This document shows positions 9,832-20,146 of a stretch of DNA of 64,000 bases, piece after piece. This DNA is from Piscirickettsiaceae bacterium. Its GTDB lineage: Bacteria; Pseudomonadota; Gammaproteobacteria; Nitrosococcales; Methylophagaceae. The notes under the pieces were generated by a model. The model saw nothing but the letters and a program-made list of their open reading frames with translations, made no database searches and was not told where the DNA came from. The position numbers were made by a program, and so were the translations under genes. The stretch spans positions 294,728-358,727 of the forward strand of contig JABSQM010000014.1 of the NCBI GenBank assembly GCA_013215805.1, read 5' to 3'. Within the stretch, counting starts at the first letter, position 1; the number at the start of each line of letters is the position of its first letter.

Positions 9832-10554
9832 ATGCTAGAAAATGCAGTTTTAATAACGGGCGCAGGTCGTCGTATAGGTCTTCATATTGCTAAACGTTTG
9901 TTTGACGATGGGCATACTGTCATTGCTCATTATCGAAAATATACAGATGATATTAACATCTTGACAGATATGGGTATAACCGTCATTCAAGCTGATCTAA
10001 ATCATAGTAATAAAATATTGCAATTTGTGGCCAATTTAAAAACATGTTGTTTAAGTTTCAGAGCTATTATACATAATGCATCCTCATTTGAGGCTACTTC
10101 CGAGAACCTCAGCAAAGCGGCTATCCAATTTGACAATTTCTTCAATGTACATATGAAAGCACCCTTCCTGATTAATCAAAGTTTACAGTTTCTGATGGTA
10201 GGTGAAATCAATGATCCTGCTAATATCATTCACATTACAGATATTAATGCAAAGAATCCGACGCCAATATTCGATATTTATGGCGCCACTAAGGCAGGAC
10301 TACATAATTTAACCTTGGTTTTAGCTAAAAAATTCGCTCCTACAATCAAAGTTAATTCGATTGCTCCAGGACCAGTATTATTTGCTGAGCAACATTCTGG
10401 TCAAACACGCGGTCAGATATTAAATGAGACCTTACTGGCTAAAGAAGGGGGGGCAGAGTCAGTATATTTGGCAATAAAAAGCTTGTTGACTAATCCTTTT
10501 ATTACCGGTTCTAGTATTACAGTAGATGGTGGTCGCCGTCTGACCAAAAGTTAA
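9832..10554 (+). CDS. folM: Dihydromonapterin/dihydrofolate reductase FolM-like SDR
   Basis: Short-chain dehydrogenase of 240 residues, probably reducing dihydropterins with NADPH. The nucleotide loop is TGAGRRIG (9-16) with the Arg-Arg typical of pteridine reductases. HNASSFE (about 81-87) and the YGATK active site (Tyr150, Lys154) follow, then VNSIAPGPV and a C-terminal VDGGRRL. The whole pattern is closer to E. coli FolM than to fatty-acid or sugar SDRs. AAAGGAG precedes the ATG. Convergent folK and folB next door support a folate/pterin role. Its final 96 bases overlap the end of folK on the other strand. Confidence 0.82.
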   Translation: MLENAVLITGAGRRIGLHIAKRLFDDGHTVIAHYRKYTDDINILTDMGITVIQADLNHSNKILQFVANLKTCCLSFRAIIHNASSFEATSENLSKAAIQFDNFFNVHMKAPFLINQSLQFLMVGEINDPANIIHITDINAKNPTPIFDIYGATKAGLHNLTLVLAKKFAPTIKVNSIAPGPVLFAEQHSGQTRGQILNETLLAKEGGAESVYLAIKSLLTNPFITGSSITVDGGRRLTKS

Positions 10555-11016
10555 AGCATCAATATTTACTGAAATACCTGACTGTTGAATTTGATATTCA
10601 GCATGATACAAAAAAGCAAGGAGCTCATCTATTAAGGGATACAAAAAATATTCATCAGTAATACTAAAAGCTGGGAGAACCTTATCATCAGGAAACGTGA
10701 GCATCGATAAAATATCCAAATCTGCAGTCCTATTATTAATTTTCTTCATTGGATCACTATGATTTCTACCTAATTTAATTTCAATATCATTGCAAATATT
10801 TTTTAAATTATTTTCAGTGATATTGGTCTCGATGAAAATAACGGTATTCAGAAAATCGTGGTCACTATTTATACCTACAGGTGGAATCCTCAATATACGA
10901 CTAACATGAAGAGTAAGAAATCTCTCTAGCAATAATATAATAATTTGCGCAATATTATCACCTGGATGTATGTTACTACCTATCCCTAGTAAATATCCTT
11001 TATGAATTTCACTCAT
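10459..11016 (-). CDS. folK: 2-amino-4-hydroxy-6-hydroxymethyldihydropteridine pyrophosphokinase
   Basis: HPPK transfers pyrophosphate from ATP to 6-hydroxymethyl-dihydropterin in folate synthesis. The 185-residue protein is divergent but keeps GIGSNI near the start, RIPPVG, DFLNTV, IEIKLGR and NRTADLDIL, which corresponds to the family GPRTLDLDIL. The usual GPR is NNR here. The family is typically about 160 residues; the last 25-30 residues run antisense into the end of folM and look like a readthrough extension after loss of an older stop. I chose the ATG at 11016; a TTG sits one codon upstream. Its start overlaps the folB stop by eight bases. Confidence 0.8.
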   Translation of the reverse strand: MSEIHKGYLLGIGSNIHPGDNIAQIIILLLERFLTLHVSRILRIPPVGINSDHDFLNTVIFIETNITENNLKNICNDIEIKLGRNHSDPMKKINNRTADLDILSMLTFPDDKVLPAFSITDEYFLYPLIDELLAFLYHAEYQIQQSGISVNIDALTFGQTATTIYCNTRTGNKRISQQAFYCQIY

Positions 11017-11377
11017 CAATTTGAATACGTTTGATAATTATTTTAGCTATATTCTGCCCATGAAGAGTGACAGGTTTACTAAGGGTAAGCTGTATCTCAG
11101 GGATTGGGAATTCTTCTAATAATAAGCCACATAGATCTTCAGCCAGTGTTTCGATGATTTGGTATCTGCTTTTTTCGACAAATTCCACGATGATATTAAC
11201 CATATCTCCATAATGTAGAGTATCATTAATATGATCTCTCGTTGCAGCCATGCTGATATCCCAATCCATTTCAAAATCAAAGGTAAGTGTCTGTAGTATC
11301 TTACGTTCCCATGCATAAATACCGATGATAGCATTTATTTTAAGATCATTAAGTATGATTTTATCCATAATTTTCAT
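11009..11377 (-). CDS. folB: Dihydroneopterin aldolase
   Basis: Cleaves dihydroneopterin to 6-hydroxymethyl-dihydropterin, the substrate of the adjacent folK. The 122-residue protein has the family opening IGIYAWERKILQTL, DTLHYGDM (substrate site), ETLAEDL with the conserved Glu, and LSKPVTLHG with the catalytic Lys. Two possible ATGs (11377 and 11368) lie three codons apart without a clear ribosome site. It overlaps folK and is divergent from plsY. folB, folK and folM form a compact pterin cluster. Confidence 0.9.
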   Translation of the reverse strand: MKIMDKIILNDLKINAIIGIYAWERKILQTLTFDFEMDWDISMAATRDHINDTLHYGDMVNIIVEFVEKSRYQIIETLAEDLCGLLLEEFPIPEIQLTLSKPVTLHGQNIAKIIIKRIQIDE

Positions 11378-11443
11378 TCAAAAGTAGAAATAACTGTCTT
11401 CAAAACCATATAATGAAACAAATGAACTGGGTTTCACAATATC

Positions 11444-12022
11444 ATGCTTGAAAACTTTGCTTTGCTGCCGATTGTTTTGATCAGTGCATATTTAATAGGT
11501 TCATTATCTAGTGCTATTCTCTTATGTGAACTGATGGGGTTACCTGACCCAAGATCAAAAGGTTCAAGAAATCCTGGTGCAACTAATGTGTTACGCTTCG
11601 GCGGTAAAAAATTGGCATTCATTGTATTGATTATTGATGTATTCAAAGGGGCATTACCCGTTATTATTACCTGTTTTCTAGGGTTCGATCAAACATGGAT
11701 GGCCGCCACTGCTTTTCTTGCTTTTTTAGGCCATCTTTATCCACTTTTTTTCGAGTTTCAGGGTGGCAAAGGAGTTGCTACCGCCTTAGGTGGTTTTTTG
11801 GCTATATCCCCTTTAATGGCGATTCTAGTTTTGTCCACTTGGGTTATAGTTTGTCTGATTAGTCGTACTTCTTGGTTATCTGCCATCACTGCCGCAGTGA
11901 TGAGCCCTATGTATAGCTTATGGTTGATTGATAATATCCATGCTCGTTGGATAGTCTTTATTATGTCTATTATGCTATTATTTCGTCATCGTAATAATAT
12001 GAAGTTATTAATGTTTGATTAA
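11444..12022 (+). CDS. plsY: Acyl-phosphate:glycerol-3-phosphate acyltransferase PlsY
   Basis: Inner-membrane enzyme that acylates glycerol 3-phosphate with acyl-phosphate, the first step of phospholipid synthesis. The 192-residue protein has five hydrophobic segments and all three signature loops: SKGSRNPGATNVLR (38-51), GHLYPLFFEFQGGKGVAT (96-113) and RHRNN near the C-terminus. The head-to-head arrangement with folB leaves 66 bases for both promoters. The product of gpsA is its substrate. Confidence 0.95.
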   Translation: MLENFALLPIVLISAYLIGSLSSAILLCELMGLPDPRSKGSRNPGATNVLRFGGKKLAFIVLIIDVFKGALPVIITCFLGFDQTWMAATAFLAFLGHLYPLFFEFQGGKGVATALGGFLAISPLMAILVLSTWVIVCLISRTSWLSAITAAVMSPMYSLWLIDNIHARWIVFIMSIMLLFRHRNNMKLLMFD

Positions 12023-12986
12023 GATAGTTTAAAATCATGAGAGGTAATTTTGATATTGATACTTATGAACAATGGTAGAATATTCAGATCATTTTTGCTA
12101 ATTCGTAGCTCATTAACCAGACAATATATTTATAGTATATGTAATTTACCAAGTATTTCATATGCTTTACATTTACCACCGCATTAAGGTCGTTCATGTC
12201 AACTAAAATAGTTTTTACTATACATTACCTCCCAAATATTTAATATATTTAGGTAAAAGTATGAATCCAAGTTTCTTATTCAACTTAATAATGCCTATTA
12301 TAAGTTAACCCATAGCCTTAAAATTTCAATAATTTATTTTTCAGTCACCACATAATGTCAATAAAAATTAATCTCCATTAGATTATAGTTAGTACTTCTA
12401 TTACAGCCATGGAATATGTAATGTAGCACTAACAACTATAAATTAGATCTCAAAAATTTCATATAGCTGATAACATTCAACAAACTGTCATTAAAATATT
12501 GATATAGGCATTAACTAAATTTTTAGATAACACGCCTAATGTGAATATTGCAATGATCTTTTGCCACTCTATCCATCAAAAATGAATGAAAAATATCTCC
12601 TGTCTATAATCAGTAAGGAACTAACTTTAATTAAGGTTAATCACTATTCATAATGAATGATAATACAAGATCTATATTATACGGTTTGAACCATTTGTCT
12701 TATCTATATTGGTCCATAATTGCCTAAATATCAGATGTCCTGCATATATCAGTAGATCTATCACATGAAATATATCGTCCTACAGAAAAATAGAAAATTT
12801 ACAATATTAAATACTATGCAAATATATACATAAAAATAAAAGTATCATTGATATACTAACTCTATAAATGACTCTACTTAGGTGGAGCAAGCATAACTAA
12901 CACTTACTGAATCGTAACTCATAAATACAAACCTTATTAGGTTATTAGAATGAAATAATTTTATGTGATAAGTAATAACACAGAAA
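12023..12986. other. Gene-free stretch (964 bases)
   Basis: AT-rich DNA between convergent plsY and tsaD. No frame of useful length, no tRNA, no recognisable gene fragment and no strong terminator hairpin could be read. Confidence 0.5.
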
Positions 12987-13994
12987 TTATGGAGGACTAA
13001 GATCATTAATTGGCCAATAAGGTCGAACATAGAAACCTAAATTCATCTCCCCCCCAGAATTGACCTTACGCATGGCACCAGCAAAGGCAATCATTGCGCC
13101 ATTATCGCTACAGAAACTAAGACGAGGATAATGGATATCTATATCGGGAATAGAATATAATTTTGTTCGTAATGCTTTATTCGCACTAACACCACCAGCT
13201 ACTACCAGAGTATGTAGTTTAGTTTGTTTTAAAGCTCGCCTACATTTAATTACTAAAGTTTCTATCGCTGCTGTTTGGAAAGCAAGTGCTATATCTGCCC
13301 TATCTTGCTCCGTTTGACCGCAGCTACGCCACGTATTCATGGCAAATGTTTTTAAGCCACTAAAGCTAAAGTTTAACCCGGGCCTATTAGTCATAGGCCT
13401 AGGAAATTTATATTTATTAGGTCTGCCTTTTTCAGCTAAATTTGCTAATAACTGACCACCTGGATAATTCAGGCCAAGTATTTTAGCGATTTTATCGAAA
13501 ACTTCGCCAACAGCATCATCCATGGATTCACCCAATAATGTATATCTACCTATGCCTAACACTTCAACTAGTAAAGTATGACCGCCAGAAATTAGTAATG
13601 AGATGAATGGAAATTTTGGAGGATTAACCTCTAATAACGGTGATAATAGATGGCCTTCCATATGATGAATGGCGATGGAAGGAATATTTAAGGCCCAAGC
13701 AAGGCTACGACCAATGGAAGCACCAACTAACAAGGCTCCGGCCAGACCTGGACCGGCTGTATATGCAACAGCATCAATTTCCAAACAAGTTAACTGTGCT
13801 TGATTTAATACTTGATTGATAAGTGGCAAAATCTTTTGTATGTGATCTCTGGAGGCAAGCTCGGGGACAACCCCGCCATATTCAGAATGTAATTCAATTT
13901 GACTGTAAAGTCTATGTACCAATAGATATTTTTCAGTGTCATATATTGCGATACCTGTTTCATCGCAGGAGGATTCAATACCTAAAACTCGCAT
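12987..13994 (-). CDS. tsaD: tRNA N6-adenosine threonylcarbamoyltransferase TsaD
   Basis: Transfers threonylcarbamoyl from the TsaC product onto A37 of ANN-decoding tRNAs. The 335-residue ASKHA-fold protein starts with [11 protein letters not shown], contains [11 protein letters not shown] and the metal site HHMEGH (His111 and His115), then [15 protein letters not shown] and a C-terminal CSDNGAMIA metal Asp. Length and motifs are complete. It is divergent from rpsU, as is common in betaproteobacteria. The partner gene tsaC is also in this window; tsaB and tsaE are not. Confidence 0.97.
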   Translation of the reverse strand: MRVLGIESSCDETGIAIYDTEKYLLVHRLYSQIELHSEYGGVVPELASRDHIQKILPLINQVLNQAQLTCLEIDAVAYTAGPGLAGALLVGASIGRSLAWALNIPSIAIHHMEGHLLSPLLEVNPPKFPFISLLISGGHTLLVEVLGIGRYTLLGESMDDAVGEVFDKIAKILGLNYPGGQLLANLAEKGRPNKYKFPRPMTNRPGLNFSFSGLKTFAMNTWRSCGQTEQDRADIALAFQTAAIETLVIKCRRALKQTKLHTLVVAGGVSANKALRTKLYSIPDIDIHYPRLSFCSDNGAMIAFAGAMRKVNSGGEMNLGFYVRPYWPINDLSPP

Positions 13995-14126
13995 TTAAGT
14001 GTTTTTCAGCTTTTTCTTATTTGAAAGAGTACAATGATACTCTTTACGCAAAAATTGTATTTAACTATTTAATTTTTGTATAATATTAATTATTAATATA
14101 TCTATACTATGGGAGGAAATAAATCG

Positions 14127-14342
14127 ATGCCAGCAGTACGTATAAAAGAAAATGAACCATTTGATATTGCTTTACGTCGCTTCAAACGCGCCTGCGAGAA
14201 AGCGGGCACTGTATCAGGAGCCCGTGCTCGCGAAGCTTATGAAAAACCAACAACCGTGCGTAAACGTGCTGCCGCCGCTGCAGTCAAGCGTCACCAAAAG
14301 AAATTATTACGTAAAAACGCGAGCCGCATCCGCTTATATTGA
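14127..14342 (+). CDS. rpsU: Small ribosomal subunit protein bS21
   Basis: Small basic 30S protein involved in initiation. The 71-residue product, [11 protein letters not shown] through ASRIRLY, is the expected length. The ATG at 14127 is chosen because GGGAGG at 14111-14116 is a near-perfect ribosome site; the ATG at 14109 precedes that site and would add six residues foreign to the family. It begins the rpsU-dnaG-rpoD macromolecular synthesis cluster. The gatB/yqeY gene often found after rpsU is absent; a 184-base gap follows. Confidence 0.95.
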   Translation: MPAVRIKENEPFDIALRRFKRACEKAGTVSGARAREAYEKPTTVRKRAAAAAVKRHQKKLLRKNASRIRLY

Positions 14343-14526
14343 AATATATACTTCAAATATTTGTAAATAAAGACAAAGATACACCTTAAATATTTAATAA
14401 ATTACTGATTTGTATGGTAACGATATTGCGATTATAGGTTAACTGCATTAAATATTAAGTACCTGATTATTTTATACAGGTTGTATTAAAAATATACGGA
14501 CAACCCCCCATTATTAAGAGTTTGTG

Positions 14527-16242
14527 ATGATTGGTAAAATTTCTTCAGAATTCATTGATGATTTACTTATTCAAGTTAATATTATTGATATTATATATAG
14601 TAGAATACCTCTCCAAAAATCTGGAAAAAATTTACGCGCTTGTTGCCCCTTCCATACCGAAAAAACAGCGTCATTCACCGTAAGTTTAGAAAAGCAATTT
14701 TATCACTGCTTTGGTTGTGGAGCCCATGGAACCGCTATCAGCTTTTTGATGGAATATGAACGTATGGACTTTCTTGAATCCGTTCAAGAACTTGCAGTTC
14801 ATTCTGGCATAAAAGTTCCTACCTCTAGTTTCTCACCTAATATTACTAACCATCAAAGTTGTTACAATTTACTCGATAAGGTAAGCCAGTATTTTATTGA
14901 TCAATTACACTGCCATCATCAACATGATAAATTTGAAGATTATCTCAGGCAACGTGGATTATCAGCACAAATTATAGAAAAATTTCATATTGGAATGGCC
15001 GCTGATAGTTGGAACGATTTATTAAAAAAATTTGGTGACACTGAACAAGACAAAAAACGATTAAATGATGTTGGATTGCTTAGTCATAATAAAGGGTATA
15101 CCTATGATCGCTTTCGAAATAGGATAATGTTTCCTATACTTAATCGCCGCGGTCGTATTGTTGGCTTTGGAGGTCGTGTTTTAAATGATGATATGCCTAA
15201 ATATTTAAATTCGCCAGAAACTATGGTTTTTCACAAAGGATATGAATTATACGGCTTATATCAGGCTATACAGGCCAATCATCGATTAGATAAAATTATA
15301 ATTGTTGAAGGTTATATGGATGTAATAGTGATGGCTAATTATGGCATCAATAATGCTGTTGCGACCTTGGGTACTGCAATAACATCAGAACATTTACGAC
15401 AATTACTACGTAGTGCGCCAGAAATTATATTTTGTTTTGATGGTGATCGCGCTGGAAGTGAGGCATCTTGGCGTGCAGCAGAAAATACTTTACCCATGCT
15501 AGGAGGCAATCATGAATTTAAATTTATAGCCCTTCCCTCTGGAGAAGATCCCGATAGCTTGTTGCGAAAGGAAGGACCATATAAATTTAACCAATTAATT
15601 AAAAATGCCCAAAGTTATTCAGATTATTTCTTCTCGATCCTAAAAAATCGCGTAAACATTAATTCTATGGATGGCCGATCTAGATTGGTTGAAATTGTTA
15701 AGCCCTATCTATGGAATATACCTATAGGTGTTTATCGTGAAATGTTAGAACAACGTTTGTCTGAAATCAGTCAGATTAGTATATTGGTATTGAATAGACA
15801 CTTAAGTAAACCTATAATCAATAAAGATAAACGTACATCACACTTACCAGCAAAAGTGATTTCTCCAGTACGAATGGCAATTACTGTCTTATTACAATAT
15901 CCTGGTTTTTATAAATGCGTAAATAAATATGATCATATAAAAATATTAGAGCAGCCAGGAATAGACGTATTGCTACGTTTACTAAAAATATTACGGATAT
16001 ATCCTCATTTAAATACTGCAGCTATATTAGAACGTTGGCGAGGAGATATAAATGGTGAGTATTTACAGAGGTTGGCACAACAGCCACTAAGCCTATCGAT
16101 GGATGGCCTGAAAAACGAATTAATTGGCATTATGCATCATTTACAAACTCAAGCATTGCAAAAAAGACAGAGTAAATTGACAGATAAACCTCTAAATCAA
16201 TTAACTAATTCTGAAAAAGCAGAGGTAAGATCATTTTATTAA
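14527..16242 (+). CDS. dnaG: DNA primase
   Basis: Synthesises RNA primers at the replication fork. The 571-residue protein has an N-terminal CHC2 zinc ribbon with ligands Cys40, His43, Cys61 and Cys64, the same numbering as E. coli. The RNA polymerase core has a TOPRIM domain with VEGYMDV (Glu261) and FDGDRAG (Asp305, Asp307). A C-terminal helicase-binding domain follows. The ATG at 14527 has AAGAG upstream; a GTG directly before it is an alternative. Middle gene of rpsU-dnaG-rpoD. Confidence 0.96.
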   Translation: MIGKISSEFIDDLLIQVNIIDIIYSRIPLQKSGKNLRACCPFHTEKTASFTVSLEKQFYHCFGCGAHGTAISFLMEYERMDFLESVQELAVHSGIKVPTSSFSPNITNHQSCYNLLDKVSQYFIDQLHCHHQHDKFEDYLRQRGLSAQIIEKFHIGMAADSWNDLLKKFGDTEQDKKRLNDVGLLSHNKGYTYDRFRNRIMFPILNRRGRIVGFGGRVLNDDMPKYLNSPETMVFHKGYELYGLYQAIQANHRLDKIIIVEGYMDVIVMANYGINNAVATLGTAITSEHLRQLLRSAPEIIFCFDGDRAGSEASWRAAENTLPMLGGNHEFKFIALPSGEDPDSLLRKEGPYKFNQLIKNAQSYSDYFFSILKNRVNINSMDGRSRLVEIVKPYLWNIPIGVYREMLEQRLSEISQISILVLNRHLSKPIINKDKRTSHLPAKVISPVRMAITVLLQYPGFYKCVNKYDHIKILEQPGIDVLLRLLKILRIYPHLNTAAILERWRGDINGEYLQRLAQQPLSLSMDGLKNELIGIMHHLQTQALQKRQSKLTDKPLNQLTNSEKAEVRSFY

Positions 16243-16338
16243 TTAATTTAACCATAAAAATGGTGATAGAAATTGGCTTTTTTGTTATAATTATATAGTT
16301 GATGTCAAATCATTCTCTGATGGGATTAAAGGGGTCTA

Positions 16339-18162
16339 ATGAAGGACCAGCAATCACGTATTAAAGCACTGATAGCTTTAGGTAAGGAGCGTGGATACCT
16401 TACTTACAGTGAAATTAATGATCACCTACCGGAAGATATAGTAGATGCTGATCGGATCGAAGATATTGTAGGTATGTTTAGTGACCTTGGTATTATGGTT
16501 CATGAAGAGAGTTTGGGTGCTAATGAAATAGAGCGCTTAGCCGAATCCACAACTGGTAATGATGATGTATCAGCTGAGGAAGCTGCAGCTATTTTAGCAG
16601 GCTCCGATGGCGAATTTGGTCGCACAACAGATCCAGTACGGATGTATATGCGTGAAATGGGCTCCGTTGAATTACTTACGCGTGAAGGTGAAATTATGAT
16701 TGCTAAAAGAATTGAATCCGGTTTGCGTGAAAGCCTGCTAATGCTGTCATTTTTTCCACCTTGCATTGATTCTTTCCTCCTCCAGTATGAGGAGGTTAAG
16801 GTTGGAAGAATGCGTTTAAATGAATTAATTAAAGGCTTCATATTATTGAATAATGATGACCTCCGAATGAAATTACAATCTTCACAGACAACATCATCTG
16901 AGGAGGGGAATGAAAATGAAGATAAAGATGAGGATAGTAGAGAGAAAAGAGAGGATATAAATGAAATGGATTTGGCAGAGGCACATAAACGCTTTAAAAA
17001 ATTATCTATATCCTTCAAAATGGCAACAAATTGTGGTGAAGATAAATTAATTAGAGGGCGTGAAGAAACAAGTGATTTATTTATGGAATTTAAATTATCT
17101 CCCAAAACAATTATTTATCTTAAAAATATAATGTCTGATACAATATTTGAAATACGAAAACAGGATAAAATTGTCTTAAATATTGTTGTTGAACAGGCAC
17201 GCATGGAGCGTCGTGATTTTATTTATTCATTTTCTGGCAATGAAGTAAATACTGCCTGGTCAGATAAGCATATTCGTGCTAAAAAGCATTATTCATCAAC
17301 CATTAAGAGAAATCTTGATAAAATAATCGCAGCTCAAATTAAAATGGGTGAACTTGCTATAAAGAATGGCATGAGCATTTCTGAAATTAAAGAAATAAAT
17401 CGTCAAATGTCAATTTCAGAGGCCAAAGCAAGTCGTGCCAAAAAAGACATGGTTGAAGCAAATTTACGTCTGGTAATTTCTATCGCCAAAAAATATACTA
17501 ACCGTGGATTACAATTCCTCGATCTCATTCAAGAAGGTAATATTGGATTAATGAAAGCAGTTGATAAATTTGAATATCAACGTGGATATAAGTTCTCAAC
17601 CTATGCCACATGGTGGATTAGACAAGCTATCACACGTTCAATAGCTGATCAGGCCAGAACAATACGTATACCGGTGCATATGATTGAAACAATTAATAAG
17701 CTGAATCGCATTGCCAGACAAATGTTACAGGAGATGGGCCGCGAGCCTACTCCAGAAGAATTATCTGAACGAGTAGAAATGTCAGAGGACAAAGTTCGTA
17801 AAGTATTGAAAATTTCTAAGGAACCTATTTCAATGGAGACACCGATAGGTGATGATGAAGACTCACATCTGGGAGATTTCGTTGAAGATGTAAATGTAAT
17901 ATCACCACAAGAATCAGCTATGATTGAAGGATTAAGAGAGGCTACACAGGGAATTCTAGGAGGGCTAACAGATCGTGAAGCCAAAGTATTACGTATGCGT
18001 TTTGGCATTGATATGAATACCGATCACACACTTGAGGAGGTAGGAAAGCAATTTGATGTAACTCGTGAGCGAATTCGCCAAATTGAAGCTAAAGCACTAC
18101 GTAAATTACGTCATCCTACACGTTCAGAACAACTAAAGAGCTTTTTAGATTTGGATAGCTAA
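16339..18162 (+). CDS. rpoD: RNA polymerase sigma-70 (housekeeping)
   Basis: Primary sigma factor, 607 residues. Region 1.1 is at the N-terminus, region 1.2 at [11 protein letters not shown] (about 98-108), a variable acidic non-conserved insert follows (Glu/Asp-rich near 188-205), then regions 2.3-2.4 with [13 protein letters not shown] (about 422-434) for the -10 element and region 4.2 with [17 protein letters not shown] (about 573-589) for the -35 element. AGGGG precedes the ATG. A weak ACCAT/ATGGT hairpin at 16251-16264 lies between dnaG and rpoD and could modulate readthrough. A tRNA follows directly. Confidence 0.97.
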   Translation: MKDQQSRIKALIALGKERGYLTYSEINDHLPEDIVDADRIEDIVGMFSDLGIMVHEESLGANEIERLAESTTGNDDVSAEEAAAILAGSDGEFGRTTDPVRMYMREMGSVELLTREGEIMIAKRIESGLRESLLMLSFFPPCIDSFLLQYEEVKVGRMRLNELIKGFILLNNDDLRMKLQSSQTTSSEEGNENEDKDEDSREKREDINEMDLAEAHKRFKKLSISFKMATNCGEDKLIRGREETSDLFMEFKLSPKTIIYLKNIMSDTIFEIRKQDKIVLNIVVEQARMERRDFIYSFSGNEVNTAWSDKHIRAKKHYSSTIKRNLDKIIAAQIKMGELAIKNGMSISEIKEINRQMSISEAKASRAKKDMVEANLRLVISIAKKYTNRGLQFLDLIQEGNIGLMKAVDKFEYQRGYKFSTYATWWIRQAITRSIADQARTIRIPVHMIETINKLNRIARQMLQEMGREPTPEELSERVEMSEDKVRKVLKISKEPISMETPIGDDEDSHLGDFVEDVNVISPQESAMIEGLREATQGILGGLTDREAKVLRMRFGIDMNTDHTLEEVGKQFDVTRERIRQIEAKALRKLRHPTRSEQLKSFLDLDS

Positions 18163-18182
18163 TATAATATTAAGCTTTGAAA

Positions 18183-18256
18183 GGGCCTATAGCTCAGTCG
18201 GTTAGAGCAGGGGACTCATAATCCCTTTGTCCAAGGTTCAATTCCTTGTAGGCCCA
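18183..18256 (+). tRNA. tRNA with CAU anticodon, probably tRNA-Ile2 (lysidine type)
   Basis: Cloverleaf: acceptor GGGCCTA/TAGGCCC, D arm GCTC/GAGC, anticodon loop CTCATAA (anticodon CAT) on a G-rich stem, T arm CAAGG/CCTTG with TTCAATT loop, discriminator A. The GGGGA/TCCCT anticodon stem and the place after rpoD fit the isoleucine (k2C) species better than elongator Met, but the CAT anticodon alone cannot decide. The genomic 3' end reads A-CCG, so a correct CCA is not encoded, unlike the other two tRNAs here. Confidence 0.9.
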
Positions 18257-18263
18257 CCGACTT

Positions 18264-18304
18264 AAATAAAACACAGATTTAATTTGAAATCTGTGTTTTA
18301 TTTT
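18264..18304. terminator. Strong bidirectional terminator between rpoD-tRNA and tpiA
   Basis: A perfect 17-bp inverted repeat (18264-18280 with 18287-18303) around a six-base loop has an A-rich 5' arm and a T-rich 3' arm. Each strand therefore presents a hairpin followed by a U-run. It sits between the tRNA and the convergent tpiA stop, so it can end transcription from both sides. Confidence 0.9.
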
Positions 18305-19083
18305 CATAGAGCTGCTGAAAGGCAAATTTTATTGAACTTTTCTGCATCTAATGATGCTCCACCAATCAGACCTCCATCTACATCTGGCTTATCGAATATT
18401 GCCCTAGAATTATCTGGATTAACGCTACCACCATAGATGATACGTAAGGATTCTGCAACAGTTTTGTCATGCTCAGCAATTTGCTTACGCATGAAGGAAT
18501 GAACATATTGAACCCATTCTGGCGTTGCGGATTTCCCAGTTCCTATAGCCCAGATTGGTTCATAAGCGAGAACTGTTCTTGATAATACTTGAGGACCTCT
18601 GTGTTCAATTAACACATCTAATAATCTTGCGATTACATCTTCAGTTCTTCCCATATCATAATCTTCAGAAGTTTCACCAATACATATAATTGGAATTAAA
18701 TCATAATTAATTGCCATAGCATATTTTTGAGCAACGATCTGATCTACAATGCATTGGTTTAACTTCAATGTCTCATATAAATAACGTCTTTCAGAATGAC
18801 CAATTAGAACATAATCACTGCCAAATTTTTTAATCATTGAGGCCGATATTTCACCTGTATGTGCCCCACCATCATAGACTGATACATTTTGGGTACCCCA
18901 GTGTATCTTAGAGTCAGCAAGTATCTTTTGGGTATCTTTCAAATAGACAAATGGTGGAAAGACTGCAATATCAATTGCAGAGCTAATCACTTTGGTATAT
19001 GCCATAACATTTGTTAGAAAAGTTTGTGTGCCCACATGAGGATTGTTCATTTTCCAATTACCAGCAACTAGTGGCTTACGCAT
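18304..19083 (-). CDS. tpiA: Triosephosphate isomerase
   Basis: Interconverts dihydroxyacetone phosphate and glyceraldehyde 3-phosphate in glycolysis and the Calvin cycle. The 259-residue TIM barrel has GNWKMN (Lys11), LIGHSERR (His96), AYEPIWAIGTG (Glu175) and the phosphate loop YGGSVNPDN with GGLIGGASL. The stop lies at the edge of the bidirectional terminator. It follows fbp and fba on the same strand; a gap of about 60 bases to fbp suggests one transcript. Confidence 0.96.
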   Translation of the reverse strand: MRKPLVAGNWKMNNPHVGTQTFLTNVMAYTKVISSAIDIAVFPPFVYLKDTQKILADSKIHWGTQNVSVYDGGAHTGEISASMIKKFGSDYVLIGHSERRYLYETLKLNQCIVDQIVAQKYAMAINYDLIPIICIGETSEDYDMGRTEDVIARLLDVLIEHRGPQVLSRTVLAYEPIWAIGTGKSATPEWVQYVHSFMRKQIAEHDKTVAESLRIIYGGSVNPDNSRAIFDKPDVDGGLIGGASLDAEKFNKICLSAAL

Positions 19084-19143
19084 AATATTCGCCCATTTAG
19101 AATGAACTTTATAATTATCAAGGGTATCAAGAATTAAACTAGA

Positions 19144-20145
19144 TCACTTTTGATGATATGAAACAAGCCTATCAACTTCATTTTTTGATCCCAAAATTAC
19201 AGGAACACGCTGATGGATATGACTTGGAGTAATCTCCAAGATGCGTTCTCTTCCCGTAGAACAGGAACCTCCTGCCTGCTCTATAATAAACGCCATAGGA
19301 TTAGCCTCATACATTAAACGAAGCTTTCCTGGTTTTTTAGGAATGCGATTATCATAAGGATACATAAATATTCCACCTCTCGTCAAAATTCTATAAACTT
19401 CAGCTACCATGGAGGCTACCCAACGCATATTAAAATTTTTATCACGGAGACCGTCCTCACCTTGCGTGCATTCTGCAATATAGCGTTGAACAGCTGGCTC
19501 CCAAAAACGTTGATTTGACATGTTTATAGAAAATTCAGAACAATCTTCTGGAATTTTCATATTGACATGAGTTAGGATAAATTCTCCCACATCCTGATCC
19601 AAAGTGAAGCCATTTACTCCTTGGCCTGTAGTTAAGACCATCATAGTTGATGGGCCGTATAAAATAAAACCAGCACAAACCTGATCTATACCTCTTTGCA
19701 AGAAATTGTCCAAACTGGCATCTACCCCTTCTTGACCGCGAAGAATGGAGAAAATGGTGCCCACAGTTATATTAACATCAATATTAGATGATCCATCTAG
19801 TGGGTCAAACAGGGCTAGGTATTTTCCTTTACGAAATTGCTTAGGAATAGAAATTGGAGAATCCACTTCTTCAGATACCATACCTGATAAATGCCCGGTA
19901 GATTTTAGTGCATCTATCATGATTTCATTAGTGATAATATCAAGTTGTTTCTGAATTTCCCCTTGGATATTCTCGGTTCTGGCATTACCTAAAATATTAT
20001 TTATTGATCCACGGTTTACCGTATGTGAAATGCGTTTGCATGCAATAGCAATATCGCTTAATAAGAACGTTATATCGCTAGATATTTCAGCAAAACATTT
20101 CTGTTGTTCAATAACAAACTGTGTTAAAGTAATTTGTCCTTTCAT
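19144..20145 (-). CDS. fbp: Fructose-1,6-bisphosphatase class I
   Basis: Hydrolyses fructose 1,6-bisphosphate in gluconeogenesis and Calvin cycle regeneration; also used on sedoheptulose bisphosphate in many autotrophs. The protein has LFDPLDGSSNID (metal site), FILYGPSTMMVLT and GGIFMYPYDNR with GKLRLMYEANPMAFI. The start MKGQITLTQF at 20145 is chosen because it lies one base after the fba stop and gives 333 residues, matching the family; an upstream in-frame start would overlap fba. Together with fba and prkB it supports CO2 fixation. Confidence 0.95.
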   Translation of the reverse strand: MKGQITLTQFVIEQQKCFAEISSDITFLLSDIAIACKRISHTVNRGSINNILGNARTENIQGEIQKQLDIITNEIMIDALKSTGHLSGMVSEEVDSPISIPKQFRKGKYLALFDPLDGSSNIDVNITVGTIFSILRGQEGVDASLDNFLQRGIDQVCAGFILYGPSTMMVLTTGQGVNGFTLDQDVGEFILTHVNMKIPEDCSEFSINMSNQRFWEPAVQRYIAECTQGEDGLRDKNFNMRWVASMVAEVYRILTRGGIFMYPYDNRIPKKPGKLRLMYEANPMAFIIEQAGGSCSTGRERILEITPSHIHQRVPVILGSKNEVDRLVSYHQK

Positions 20146-20146
20146 T

